Shown piece after piece: positions 26,477-35,450 of a stretch of 64,000 nucleotides of DNA. Below the pieces are notes generated by a model. That model did not search any database and had not been told where the DNA came from. It saw only the letters and a list, made by a program, of their open reading frames with translations. Made by a program: the position numbers and the translations under genes. The number at the start of each line of letters is the position of its first letter. Within the stretch, counting starts at the first letter, position 1. The stretch is from Acrocarpospora pleiomorpha (GTDB lineage: Bacteria; Actinomycetota; Actinomycetes; Streptosporangiales; Streptosporangiaceae): NCBI RefSeq assembly GCF_009687885.1, contig NZ_BLAF01000013.1, positions 28,285 to 92,284 of the forward strand, given 5' to 3'.

Positions 26477-26815
26477 GCGCAGGACCTCCCTGGATCAAAC
26501 CACCATCGACGTCGTAAATTCGACGTAAAAGTAAACTCACGCTACGCGCGGCCATGCCGTGTGTCAACGGTCACAACCAGGCGAGGCGAGGCGATTCCGA
26601 CAGGCAGAAACTCCCTGCGCGGAGAGAGGCATTTGGACCGTACGCCCGTGACTTCACTACACAGTCAATACTTTGACGTGTACGTTGGAGCGCGCCTAGG
26701 CCTCTCGCGTGAGGGCCTGGCTCACTGAAACGCAGCGCGGGTGGGGCTTTGTTGCCAGCCTCACTAGCCGACGACGTCACGGCGAGGAGCATCGGTATGT
26801 GATGGCGAGCATGCA
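26477..26815. other. Divergent promoter region and debris
   Basis: No gene. It carries the palindrome at 26510-26525 near the ABC operon start. Right of about 26600 there is no clear structure until the SDR tail. Confidence 0.4.
26510..26525. promoter_or_regulatory. Palindrome CGTCG-TAAATT-CGACG upstream of ABC operon
   Basis: 34 bases upstream of the ATPase ATG. It also forms a direct repeat of CGACGT with 17-base spacing. Probable operator for control of the importer. Confidence 0.5.
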
Positions 26816-26972
26816 CATTCTGAATGTGCCGTGGGTCGAGCCGGTTGACATCAGCCATGCCGTCCTATGGCTCGCCTCGGACGAGGCTCGCTATGTCACA
26901 GGGTCGACTGTTCCCGTCGATGCCGGCGCGTTGGCTCCGTTCACCATCCCGCACGCAACCAGCGAGAGCTGA
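26816..26972 (+). pseudogene. C-terminal tail of a mycofactocin-type SDR
   Basis: The frame reads [20 protein letters not shown], then [18 protein letters not shown] and a short tail. The [28 protein letters not shown] pattern is the characteristic end of SDRs coupled to mycofactocin. Everything N-terminal of this (about 230 residues) is missing. It ends 30 bases before the next SDR gene, so the original gene was probably in the same operon and lost its front to a deletion. Confidence 0.6.
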
Positions 26973-27001
26973 CCAGATCGTCACGAAGTCAGGAGATCCA
27001 G

Positions 27002-27754
27002 ATGTCCACTTCCCATGGCACGGGGCGCCTTGAGGGCAAGGTCGCCATCGTCACAGGCGCGGCGAGCGGAATGGGGGCCGCCGAGGCCGCCCTGTTCGTC
27101 GCAGAGGGCGCCCATGTCGTGCTGAGCGACGTCAATGACGAAGCGGGCATGGCGCTGGCTGAAGACCTCGGACCGAACGCGGCGTACGTGCACCACGACG
27201 TAGCTGACGAGGCGAGCTGGAACAAGCTGATCGGTCTTGTCGACTCGACCCACGGGCGCGTCGACATCCTGGTCAACAATGCTGGGCTCTCGCGCACCGG
27301 GACCCTTGCCGACCTATCTCTGGACGACTTCGACGCCATGGTGCGCGTCAACCAGCGCGGTGTGCTTCTCGGCATGCGCGCCGTGAGCCCAGCGATGCGG
27401 CGCGCGGGTCGTGGCAGTATCATCAACATCGCCTCGGGGGCAGCCTTGCGGGGCGTCCCGGGCCTCTTGGCGTACACCGGCACGAAGTTCGCCGTCCGAG
27501 GGATGACCCAGGTGGCCGCTCTCGAGCTCGCGCCCGACCAGATCCGGGTCAACGTGATCCATCCGGGTGCGATCGACACCCCGATGCATCGCGAGAACAC
27601 CCCCGAGAGGCAGACCGAGCTCCTCGCCCTCATGCCGCTCAAGCGGCTCGGTGACCCGAGGGATGTCGCCGAGATGGCCCTCTTCCTCGCTTCCGATGCC
27701 TCGTCGTACGTGACCGGAGCCGACTTCCTCGTCGATGGCGGGGCCATGCTCTGA
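27002..27754 (+). CDS. SDR-family oxidoreductase
   Basis: 250 residues from the ATG at 27002 behind AGGAG. TGAASGMG is at about 18-25, NNAG near 92, with a Tyr-Lys pair in YTGTKFA near 156. SDVND at the end of strand 2 contains an Asp, favouring NAD(H). The C-terminus is standard (YVTGADFLVDGG). It resembles 3-alpha/20-beta-hydroxysteroid or cyclohexanol dehydrogenases in plan, but the substrate is not certain. It follows the SDR tail directly. Confidence 0.8.
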   Translation: MSTSHGTGRLEGKVAIVTGAASGMGAAEAALFVAEGAHVVLSDVNDEAGMALAEDLGPNAAYVHHDVADEASWNKLIGLVDSTHGRVDILVNNAGLSRTGTLADLSLDDFDAMVRVNQRGVLLGMRAVSPAMRRAGRGSIINIASGAALRGVPGLLAYTGTKFAVRGMTQVAALELAPDQIRVNVIHPGAIDTPMHRENTPERQTELLALMPLKRLGDPRDVAEMALFLASDASSYVTGADFLVDGGAML

Positions 27755-27773
27755 CTCCCTGAATCAAGAGTAG

Positions 27774-27889
27774 CCCTGTTCGCGTAGGGCGGTGATGGCC
27801 GCGTGGCGTTCTTTCGTCTTGGTGACGATCTTCAGCTCATGGGCCGGAGTCGTCTGCTTGGGCATTCATGAGCGTGGCGAGCAGGTCGT
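27774..27889 (-). pseudogene. Transposase fragment (ISL3-like), next to the 92-bp repeat
   Basis: On the minus strand one frame reads ELKIVTKTKERHAAITALRE, similar to the HTH region of ISL3-type transposases (x-RHAA-V-x-LL-G-S). It stops after about 30 residues and is out of frame with the KHKKDLLDEF sequence in the adjoining 92-bp repeat. So this is insertion-sequence debris at the inner side of the right repeat copy. The family name is tentative. Confidence 0.4.
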
Positions 27890-27981
27890 CTCGAGCCCGG
27901 GCACAGGGCCGCCATCGAGCGGCACATAATCCCCTGGTTATGAACTCATCCAGCAAGTCTTTCTTGTGCTTATACCGCTTC
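27890..27981 (-). repeat. 92-bp inverted repeat, right copy
   Basis: Reverse complement of 19379-19470 with four mismatches. Begins CTCGAGCCCGGGCACAGGGC and ends ATACCGCTTC. It lies directly before the M24 gene leader. Confidence 0.75.
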
Positions 27982-28024
27982 CCTTCCGACACTGTTTCGG
28001 TACCGCCGGAGACGAGGGAGCCCC

Positions 28025-29449
28025 ATGACAGCGATCGACACGACCACGGGCAACAGCGGAGCGGGGAACCAGGACCCGGACGGCGTGCAGATGCGAACCG
28101 GCCTGTCACCCAAGCTCGGCCCAGCGGCGGCGCAGATCCCGATGCGGCCATATCCGGAACACGCTCTGCCCCCTGGGGCGCATCCGAATGTCGTGGCTCC
28201 CGAGCACTTCCCACGGCTCTCCGCCGCAGAACGCGATCGGCGTTGGGACGGCCTGCGCAAGCGCATGATCTTCGGGGGTGTGGACTGCCTGATTCTCCTG
28301 GGCACGGACATGTACTGGGACATGGGCTTGGCCAACCTGCGCTACGTGACGGGCGTCGGGGCAAAGATGGGCACCAAGGGCTTGTTCTTCCTCGACGCGG
28401 ATCCGATCGTCTACAACGCGGTTCCGCACATGAGCCGACCCTTCCATGCCCAGCAGACCGTGCAGGATTGGATCAGCGACATCCGAATCCTCCGCGGGCC
28501 AACGGAGATCGCCGCCGAGCTCCGTGACCGAGGGTTGGACAGGGCGAGGATCGGCATTGTCGGGTTCAGCTCCGCGATCCTCTCCGCGAGCGTCTTCGTC
28601 GACGCCGAACTGCAGGCTCTACGGGCCGCACTCCCAGAGGCGAGATTTGTCGACTTCGGCTACGCGCTGGAAGAGATGCGCATGATCAAGAGTGAGGAGG
28701 AGCTCGCCCTCATGCGACAGGGTGGGCAGGTCGCCCGCAAGGTGATCGACGCCATGGTGGAGGGAGCCCGCCCGGGCGTTCGGGAGGCGGAGCTGTACGC
28801 GGACATGGTGCGGACGCAGATCGCCAACGGCGCTGAGCCAAACATCTTCAACCTGATGACGTCCGGTCCCGTCGAGCACCCGCCCACCGAGATCTGGCAC
28901 CTGCTGCACGGGAGTGACCAGCCGGCCTCGCCCACCATGCGTCCCTTGGCCGAGGGTGACAACGTCATCTCGGAGTTCCACACCAAGTACGGCGGCTACC
29001 TCGTGCACACCGAGTACACCGTCCACGTCGGGTCCCGCGTTCCCGCGCGGCTGCAACGGATCTGGGACGTCGCGGTCGAGTGCCTGGACATCAGTCAGGA
29101 CATGATGCGTCCGGGGGTCACCGTCAGGGAGCTCCTGGAGGCATTGCGGCGACCCGTGGCGAAGGCACGCCTCGAATGGGTTGAGCTCGGGTTCCACGCC
29201 ATGGGGTTGGTGTCGCCGGAGTTCCCGACGGTCGTCTATGAGCCGGGCTTCGGCATCGACACGGCGAACGGGAGCAAGATCGGGGATCTGGAGCTGGAGG
29301 AGGGCATGGCCTTCGGCAACAACATCGACCTGTTCGATCCCACCTGGAAGCCCGACGTCGGCTGCGTGCTCTCCGACTTCATGGTGGTTCGCGAGGGTGG
29401 AGCAGAACTCCTCGTGGGCACCCCCCGCACTATCGGACTCGGCGGCTGA
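28025..29449 (+). CDS. M24 creatinase/prolidase-fold protein with altered metal site
   Basis: 474 residues. An N-terminal domain (about 60-215) and a C-terminal pita-bread domain resemble aminopeptidase P, creatinase and DddP. Aligned by eye, the canonical ligands D, D, H, E, E become E (ISEFHTKYGGY), H (LVHTEYTV), H (FHAMGLVS), N (AFGNNID) and S (CVLSDFM). So a dinuclear metal site is unlikely, and a metal-free hydrolase such as creatinase, or another chemistry, fits better. GGAG precedes the ATG at 28025. It heads a likely operon with the IclR regulator and an NTF2-like gene. The substrate is unknown. Confidence 0.7.
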   Translation: MTAIDTTTGNSGAGNQDPDGVQMRTGLSPKLGPAAAQIPMRPYPEHALPPGAHPNVVAPEHFPRLSAAERDRRWDGLRKRMIFGGVDCLILLGTDMYWDMGLANLRYVTGVGAKMGTKGLFFLDADPIVYNAVPHMSRPFHAQQTVQDWISDIRILRGPTEIAAELRDRGLDRARIGIVGFSSAILSASVFVDAELQALRAALPEARFVDFGYALEEMRMIKSEEELALMRQGGQVARKVIDAMVEGARPGVREAELYADMVRTQIANGAEPNIFNLMTSGPVEHPPTEIWHLLHGSDQPASPTMRPLAEGDNVISEFHTKYGGYLVHTEYTVHVGSRVPARLQRIWDVAVECLDISQDMMRPGVTVRELLEALRRPVAKARLEWVELGFHAMGLVSPEFPTVVYEPGFGIDTANGSKIGDLELEEGMAFGNNIDLFDPTWKPDVGCVLSDFMVVREGGAELLVGTPRTIGLGG

Positions 29450-29483
29450 GACCCGGCCTCCGGGCTGACCTGGATTCGATGAC

Positions 29484-30281
29484 ATGAACTCGACTGCCTT
29501 GAAGACGCCGCCGTCCTATGCGATCGCCAGCGTCGACCACGCCTTGAGGCTGGCCACCGTGCTACAGCTTGAGGGAGGTCTGACGGTGACCGCGGCTGCT
29601 GAACGCCTCGGCGTCGCCCGATCGACGGCCCATCGAGTTCTGCAGATGTTGGTCTACCGGGACTTCGCTCGGCAGGACGAGGAGCGCATCTACCGGCCTG
29701 GCCTCGTGCTTGAACTCGCCGCCCACTCGCCGTCTCGCACAGCCGCACTCAGAAAGGTGGCGCTGCCCTACCTGGAACGATTGAGCGCGACGTTCGACGA
29801 GTCGGTCAATGTCTCGATCCGGGCGGGAGAGACGACTCGATTCATCGCGAGCGTGGAGTGCCAGCGGGCATTGCGGGTGACCTCCAGAGAGGGGATGGTA
29901 TTCCCGCTTCATCGCACGACTACCGGCATGCTGTACCTGGCCTCGCTGCCGGATCAAGAGTTGCGGCAGTATCTCGATCGGCATCCCGATGGTCGTGGTG
30001 CTCAACGGCGCAGCGTGCTACAAAGCGTCGGCCAAGCGCGACGCGACGGATTCGCGCTCAACCTCCATCGGTCGGAGAAGGGCCTCGTCGCCATCGGCGT
30101 ACCCGTCCCCTGGGACGGAAGTGAATTGTTCGCCGGCCTCTCGGTGTCCTTGCCGAGCACGCGGTACGACGAGCGACGGGTGGACAGGTACGTCTCGGTT
30201 CTGCGATCGGCCAGCACCAAACTGGCACAGCACCTGGCGGCCTGGGGATTGCTGACAAATGAGAGAACGGTGAGACAGTGA
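29484..30281 (+). CDS. IclR-family transcriptional regulator
   Basis: 265 residues. An N-terminal winged HTH (VDHALRLATVLQLEGGLTVT, then AERLGVARSTAHRVLQML) is followed by the effector-binding domain (about 95-255) with the typical SREGMVFPLHRTTTG and ALNLHRSEKGLVAIGVPV. These regulators bind small aromatic or acid effectors and control catabolic operons. It lies 34 bases after the M24 gene and its TGA overlaps the start of the next gene (GTGA), so it is in one transcription unit and probably regulates it. Confidence 0.85.
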   Translation: MNSTALKTPPSYAIASVDHALRLATVLQLEGGLTVTAAAERLGVARSTAHRVLQMLVYRDFARQDEERIYRPGLVLELAAHSPSRTAALRKVALPYLERLSATFDESVNVSIRAGETTRFIASVECQRALRVTSREGMVFPLHRTTTGMLYLASLPDQELRQYLDRHPDGRGAQRRSVLQSVGQARRDGFALNLHRSEKGLVAIGVPVPWDGSELFAGLSVSLPSTRYDERRVDRYVSVLRSASTKLAQHLAAWGLLTNERTVRQ

Positions 30282-30706
30282 TTGACTTCGATCCCTTGGC
30301 GAGCATCCAGCGCTTCTATGACGCTGAGAACGAGTTCGTCAGAGCCGAGCCCTCCGACCGAGACATCAGTGTGATGCTCAAGGAACTCGATCCTGACGTG
30401 GTGGTGCATGTGCCGGATTCGTTGCCGCACGGAGGAACATGGCGAGGGCACGAAGGCTTCGAGAAGCTGTTCGATGTCGTGACAGAACGCTGGCAGGAGT
30501 TCGAGGTCGTCTACAACGACGCGAAGTGGCACCAGATCGATGACCGGCGAGTGCTGACCGAGGGCCGCCTGCGCGCCGTCTTACGGGTCAACGGCCTACA
30601 CGTGGACATGCCGGTCGTCTCGATCTTCACGTTCACGAGCCGAGGCCTGTCACACCTGGATCACTTCTACAAAGACACTGCGGCCATCGTGTTTCCCGCA
30701 ACCTGA
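30278..30706 (+). CDS. SnoaL/NTF2-like protein
   Basis: 142 residues; the GTG at 30278 overlaps the IclR stop, so it is coupled. Features: IQRFYDAENEFVRAE, VVVHVPDSLPHGGTWRGHEG and a C-terminal HLDHFYKDT. It parallels the protein at 20995. The HLDHFY end puts a His in the pocket, as in SnoaL_2 isomerases and hydratases. No direct substrate evidence. Confidence 0.65.
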   Translation: MIDFDPLASIQRFYDAENEFVRAEPSDRDISVMLKELDPDVVVHVPDSLPHGGTWRGHEGFEKLFDVVTERWQEFEVVYNDAKWHQIDDRRVLTEGRLRAVLRVNGLHVDMPVVSIFTFTSRGLSHLDHFYKDTAAIVFPAT

Positions 30707-30833
30707 GTGACCGATACGCGTCGGCGCCGCGGTGTCCCTCCGACGGGGGCTCTTGCGACCCCCGGCGGCCTGGCCGCGAACGTGACGACCGAAGACCCCG
30801 ACAGGGCGCGCCACATCGCGGCGCCCGCAGGAT

Positions 30834-31304
30834 TCAGGCCTGAGCCTGTATCGCCGGGAAGAGGACCGTGGCCACCCAGCCCTCCGGGTGGAAGCCCTCA
30901 ACCACGGGCTGCTTGCTGGTCAGCATCCATCGCCCGTCAGCCTCACGCCGGAGGGTGTCCCGCCACCGACCCCAGTGGTCGGGCTGGGCGAGATCGGTGA
31001 ACGCGATGTAGTAGCTGTCCGCAGTCGCCGTAGTCTCGCTGGTGAACTCGATGTGGATGGTCGTGAGGTGGTGTCGGATGAAGGTCGCCTCGTTGCCGGC
31101 CACGATCTTCTCGATCTCCGTCGCGGGCACTACGGTGCCGTCGAGCAGGATGAACTTCCCATCGGCGGTGAACAGGCGGGCCATGCCAGCGAAATCGGCC
31201 TCCTCCACGGCCATGTTGGCGTAACGCTGCAGGATCTCGGTGATTTCGGAGCGGGCGACTGTGCGCGCCATCGCCTCGGTGCTGGGGGTTTCCTGAATGC
31301 TCAT
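30834..31304 (-). CDS. SnoaL/NTF2-like protein
   Basis: 156 residues. ITEILQRYANMAVEEADFAGM (shortened: helix then D-F-A-G) is the N-terminal helix, with FTADGKFILLDGTVV and the His pair FIRHHLTTIHIEF. The end RWMLTSKQPVVEGF is typical. It is close in plan to the protein at 19487. It is transcribed leftward, convergent with the IclR operon. Such SnoaL_4 proteins include small subunits and stand-alone dehydratases. Confidence 0.65.
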   Translation of the reverse strand: MSIQETPSTEAMARTVARSEITEILQRYANMAVEEADFAGMARLFTADGKFILLDGTVVPATEIEKIVAGNEATFIRHHLTTIHIEFTSETTATADSYYIAFTDLAQPDHWGRWRDTLRREADGRWMLTSKQPVVEGFHPEGWVATVLFPAIQAQA

Positions 31305-31374
31305 GGCGCTAGTCTCGCGGTCGCGGCGGGTGCCGAACAGGACATTCTGTCCGTTGGAATCCCAGCAGTAGGCC

Positions 31375-32313
31375 TCAGATGTTCAGGGCGTCACTTGTCT
31401 CTTCTGACTCGGCCCCCAGCTCACGGCGAATCTCTCCCATCAGCCTCTGCTGGAGCTTGGAGAAGACCTTGTCAGGACGCCACACCAGAACGATGCGCTC
31501 CTGCAGGTCGAGCCCTGGGACGTGAACGGTGGCGAGAACCCCTGAGGCCACATCCGCGTCCACCACGTACCTCGGGAGGATCGCGGCCCAGCCGTGGTCG
31601 ACCACCGCCTGCTTCGTCGACAACGCGTGGCCGAGCCGGATGACGAACGTGGGCTCGGTATCGCTCAGACGTCGCAGCTGCGAGATCATGCTCCGTTGAG
31701 CCGCAACGACGCGAGGGGCCCCGACGAGGGGCAGCCGCAAGGCGTCTTCCAACGTCAGCGACCCTCCCTCCGGTCGGAGATCTGCGCGGACAACGATGAC
31801 CAGTGGCTCGTCACGGAGGATCAGCGACCGGATGTCGGCTCGTGTCTCGTCCGCGTCCCATGTCGTGACCGCGAAGTCGGCTTCCCCTGTCGTGATCTGT
31901 CGCAGGGCCTCCTGGGGCTGAACGACGTTCAGAGTGATGTCGGCATCGGGGTGGCCCTCGCGGAAGCGCGTGAGCACCCCGGGCATCAGGTAGCTGCCCA
32001 CTCCCATGCTGGCTGCGGCGACGGCGGTCCCCCCTCGCCCGGACTCGATGCCTTCCACATCGCGGCGGAGCTCTGCGGCACTGGCCAGAATGCTCCTCGC
32101 CCACGCATCGGTCCTCTCGCCCGCCTCCGTGAGGATGAGCTGGTTCCCTCGCCGGATGAACAGCCTGGCGCCGAGCCACTCCTCGAGGGCTCGCAACTGA
32201 CTGGAGACGGCCGGCTGGGCGATCATGAGGAGCGACGCCGCGCGGGTCACACTCCTCTCGTCGACAACGAGCCGGAAGACCTCGAGTCGCCGGAGAGACA
32301 ACTGTGGCTCCAT
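31375..32313 (-). CDS. LysR-family transcriptional regulator
   Basis: 312 residues. The N-terminal HTH (LSLRRLEVFRLVVDERSVTR, then MIAQPAVSSQLRALE with LGARLFIRRG) is diagnostic, followed by a substrate-binding domain (about 90-295). The gene is divergent from the acyl-CoA ligase at 32553, the usual LysR arrangement, so it probably activates that gene in response to an aromatic acid or CoA intermediate. The 240-base gap contains AT-rich sequence with an ATAA-N8-TTAT palindrome near 32325. Confidence 0.8.
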   Translation of the reverse strand: MEPQLSLRRLEVFRLVVDERSVTRAASLLMIAQPAVSSQLRALEEWLGARLFIRRGNQLILTEAGERTDAWARSILASAAELRRDVEGIESGRGGTAVAAASMGVGSYLMPGVLTRFREGHPDADITLNVVQPQEALRQITTGEADFAVTTWDADETRADIRSLILRDEPLVIVVRADLRPEGGSLTLEDALRLPLVGAPRVVAAQRSMISQLRRLSDTEPTFVIRLGHALSTKQAVVDHGWAAILPRYVVDADVASGVLATVHVPGLDLQERIVLVWRPDKVFSKLQQRLMGEIRRELGAESEETSDALNI

Positions 32314-32552
32314 CGGCCCCTCATAATGTTTCGCTTATAAAGCCATCGCGTAACTAGTTCTTGTATTTATACCAGCTCCGTCACGACACTAACTCCAGTG
32401 GCCCCGGCGTCGAGCGAAGTCCCTGACAGCAATCAGCCCACGTCGGCAGCGAGGCGGGGAACCGGGTCAAGCGGCGGCTTGGCGGGCTGCGAGGTTGCGC
32501 GGTCGACCCCTCGCCGTGCTCGTCTGGACTTGTAGGCACAGGAGGCAGGCCC

Positions 32553-34184
32553 GTGCAGGGACTCATGCAGGACTTCCCCTTGACCGTTGGATCCATCTGG
32601 GAACGCGGAATCTCGTACTTTCCCGAGAGCCGGATCATCACGCGGACTAAGACCGCCGTCGTTCGGACCACCTATCGGGACCTGGGCACCGAGACGCGTC
32701 GGTTGGCGAACGCACTGGATCGGCTCAGGCTGGCTCCCGACGCGCGAGTCGGCTCGTTCGGCTGGAACACAGCCCGACACCTCGCTCTGTACTTCGCCGT
32801 GCCGGCCACCGGGCGAGTCCTGCACACGATCAATATCAGGTACTTCCCTGAGCACATCCGCTTCTCGATGGACCACGCCGAGGACGAGGCGATCTTCGTG
32901 GACTCCTCGCTCCTGCATCTCTTGGCTCCGCACCTCCCGCATCTCCCGCGCGTTCGCCATGTGGTCCTGATGGACGACGGTGGCGGGGCGGGCGACGTCC
33001 CCGACGACTCGAGGATCGTGGGCTGGGACGAGTTGCTCGGCAGCTCGGACGAAACAGATCTTCGCGACCGGGTCGGCGACGAGCATCGGGCTGCGGCCCT
33101 GTGCTACACCACCGGTACCACCGGGAACCCTAAGGGCGTCCTCTACTCGCACCGTTCGATCTGGCTCCACTCCAATGCCGGCGTCTCGGCGTCCGTGACC
33201 GCAGTCACGGACAGGGACGTCGTGATGCCGGTCGTGCCGATGTTCCATGCCATGGCCTGGGGGCTGCCGTACACCGCGTTCCAAGCCGGCGCGGACCTCG
33301 TGCTGCCTGGTCCCGACCTGTCGCCCGCCGCCGTTCTCGAACTGATGAGCCGGGAACGGGTCACTTACAGCGCCGGCGTTCCAAGCATCTGGATGGGCGC
33401 CCTCCCGCTACTCCAGGACTACGACCTCTCCCAGCTGGATCGCATCCTTGCAGGAGGCTCGGCAGTCCCCGTCGCCCTCTCGGAGGGCTACAGGGAGGCG
33501 CTCGGGTTCCCGATCACCCAGGCCTGGGGTATGACCGAGGTGTCGCCCCTCGGGTCCATCGCCCGCCTTCGACCCGAGATGGAGGAGCTCGGGGAGGACG
33601 AGAAGGCCTACTGGCGCAGCACTGCGGGGATGCCACTTCACGGCGTCCAGGCACGCATCGTCGACGACGAAACCCATGAGGAGTTGCCCTGGGACGACAC
33701 CCACCGTGGTGAACTCGAGGTCCGCGGCCCCTGGATCGCCCGGCGATACTACCGCCGGGAGGGTGACCAAGAACAGTTCTCCCCGGATGGTTGGCTACGC
33801 ACCGGCGACGTCGCGTGTATCTCGCCCTCGGGCTTCATCAGGCTCGTCGATCGCACCAAGGACCTGGTGAAGTCCGGCGGTGAATGGATCAGCTCGGTCG
33901 AGCTGGAAAACCTGATCATGTCCCATCCCTCGGTCGCGGAGGCAGCGGTGGTGGCCGTCGCGCACCCACGATGGATGGAGCGGCCGTTGGCCTGTGTGGT
34001 CGTCAAGGACGGGGGCGCGCTGACCAAGGATGAGGTCATCGACTTCCTGGCTGCTCGGCTGGAGCGCTGGCAGATCCCGGACGACGTCGTCTTTCTGGAG
34101 GAGATCCCCAAGACCAGCGTGGGCAAGTTCAGCAAGAAGACGCTGCGCGATCAGTTCGCCGACTACGTCCTGCCCTCGGCATGA
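32553..34184 (+). CDS. Acyl-CoA ligase (AMP-binding)
   Basis: 543 residues. The AMP-binding P-loop is YTTGTTGNPKG (about 188-198), with TQAWGMTEVSP near 325, GDVACISPSGFI near 415 and DRTKDLVKSGGEW near 430; the catalytic Lys lies in TSVGKFSKK near 530. These are all motifs of a working ANL enzyme that turns a carboxylate into an acyl-CoA via acyl-AMP. The sequence looks like medium or long-chain ligases, but bacteria also use this group for aromatic acids. Given the gentisate genes downstream, salicylate-type activation is possible. A start at the ATG at 32565 also fits. Confidence 0.85.
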   Translation: MQGLMQDFPLTVGSIWERGISYFPESRIITRTKTAVVRTTYRDLGTETRRLANALDRLRLAPDARVGSFGWNTARHLALYFAVPATGRVLHTINIRYFPEHIRFSMDHAEDEAIFVDSSLLHLLAPHLPHLPRVRHVVLMDDGGGAGDVPDDSRIVGWDELLGSSDETDLRDRVGDEHRAAALCYTTGTTGNPKGVLYSHRSIWLHSNAGVSASVTAVTDRDVVMPVVPMFHAMAWGLPYTAFQAGADLVLPGPDLSPAAVLELMSRERVTYSAGVPSIWMGALPLLQDYDLSQLDRILAGGSAVPVALSEGYREALGFPITQAWGMTEVSPLGSIARLRPEMEELGEDEKAYWRSTAGMPLHGVQARIVDDETHEELPWDDTHRGELEVRGPWIARRYYRREGDQEQFSPDGWLRTGDVACISPSGFIRLVDRTKDLVKSGGEWISSVELENLIMSHPSVAEAAVVAVAHPRWMERPLACVVVKDGGALTKDEVIDFLAARLERWQIPDDVVFLEEIPKTSVGKFSKKTLRDQFADYVLPSA

Positions 34185-34439
34185 GAGACGCAACCCCCGA
34201 GCTCGACGGGCTCAGCACCGCACGGGTGTCCCGAGCTCCGCTGCCGTTGGTCCGCATCGGCCGGTCGCCCCCGTCGTCCAAGGTCTGCCGTCGAGCGGCG
34301 GGCAATGCTACGGTTGCGATGAAATATTGACGTAGACGTACAGAAGCGAGCGCGATGCGGGTCAGGCAGACCGCGCGTCTGCGCAGCAAGACCGAAGAAT
34401 TAAGACGAGAGTGTGTTCACCCAGACAGGGAGATACGTC
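34185..34439. other. Intergenic region
   Basis: 255 bases with no gene. It is AT-richer near 34310-34330 and may hold a promoter for the MBL gene. No motif could be assigned. Confidence 0.35.
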
Positions 34440-35420
34440 ATGCAGACGTGGCAGGTCGGCAACTTCAAGATCACGAAGGTTCACGAGCTTCCGATCGAGG
34501 TCGGATTGCTTGATGGGCTCATCCCGGAACTGACACCGGAGGCCGTGCGAGAGATCGACTGGTTGTATCCGGACTACGTGAACGAATCAGGCCAGATTCT
34601 CGCCGATCTCCACTCTTTCGTCATCGACAACGGCGAGCACGTGATCCTGACCGACGCCGGCTGTGGCAACGGCAAGAGCTATCCGATGCAGCCGATCTGG
34701 AGCGACCTGGACACCCCGTTCCTGGAGAGGCTCCAGGAGGCGGGCTACGGCCGCGATGACATCGACATCATCCTCTGCACACATGCGCATCTCGATCACG
34801 TCGGGTGGTTCAGTATGCGTGACGAGGAAGGCAAGTGGGTCCCCACCTTCCCCAACGCACGGCTCGTGATGGTGCGCGACGAGTACGAGCGCCACCTGAG
34901 CCAGATCGTCGAGACGGGCGAGGTCCAGGACGTGTCGGACGCCGCTGGCGATGACGACGTCGATCTCATCGCGCGGGCCTTTCATCCGGACACCTCTGCT
35001 CTGTCGAACCAGACCAGACTGATCCAGGAGGAGTCGTTCCAGCCGATCGTCGACGCAGGTCGCCTGGAGCTTGTCCCGACAGACGGGCAGGTCGTCCCGG
35101 GGGTCCGGTACGAGTCGACCCCGGGCCACACCACCGCTCACCACAGCATTCGCTTGGACTCCGACGGTGCCACCGCGTTCGTGACCGGAGACGCCTTCCA
35201 TCACCCAATCCAGATCGCTCGCCCTGACTGGAGCTCGCAAGGCGATTGGGACGGCGGGGCGTCCGCGCGCAGTCGACGCGCCGTGCTCGAGTCGTGCGCT
35301 GGAACGGACCTGCTGTTCATGGGCACGCACTTCGCCGGCATCACCGCCGGCTACATCGTCGAAGACGGCGAAGGCTTCCGCCTGGTGGAGAGCCGCCCGC
35401 CTAGTGTCGAGCGTCGTTGA
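34440..35420 (+). CDS. MBL-fold metallo-hydrolase
   Basis: 326 residues from the ATG at 34440 behind AGGGAG. The metallo-beta-lactamase motif THAHLDHVG is at about 116-124, with further ligands in PGHTTAHHSI (about 235) and VTGDAFHH (about 252), and a His in MGTHFAGI. The group includes lactonases, thioesterases and glyoxalase-like hydrolases. Following a CoA ligase, a thioesterase or lactonase role in the same catabolic route is plausible. It is convergent with the gentisate module, which is transcribed leftward. Confidence 0.8.
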   Translation: MQTWQVGNFKITKVHELPIEVGLLDGLIPELTPEAVREIDWLYPDYVNESGQILADLHSFVIDNGEHVILTDAGCGNGKSYPMQPIWSDLDTPFLERLQEAGYGRDDIDIILCTHAHLDHVGWFSMRDEEGKWVPTFPNARLVMVRDEYERHLSQIVETGEVQDVSDAAGDDDVDLIARAFHPDTSALSNQTRLIQEESFQPIVDAGRLELVPTDGQVVPGVRYESTPGHTTAHHSIRLDSDGATAFVTGDAFHHPIQIARPDWSSQGDWDGGASARSRRAVLESCAGTDLLFMGTHFAGITAGYIVEDGEGFRLVESRPPSVERR

Positions 35421-35450
35421 GGGTTGGGTGACCCGGCAAGCGCCTCAGGG

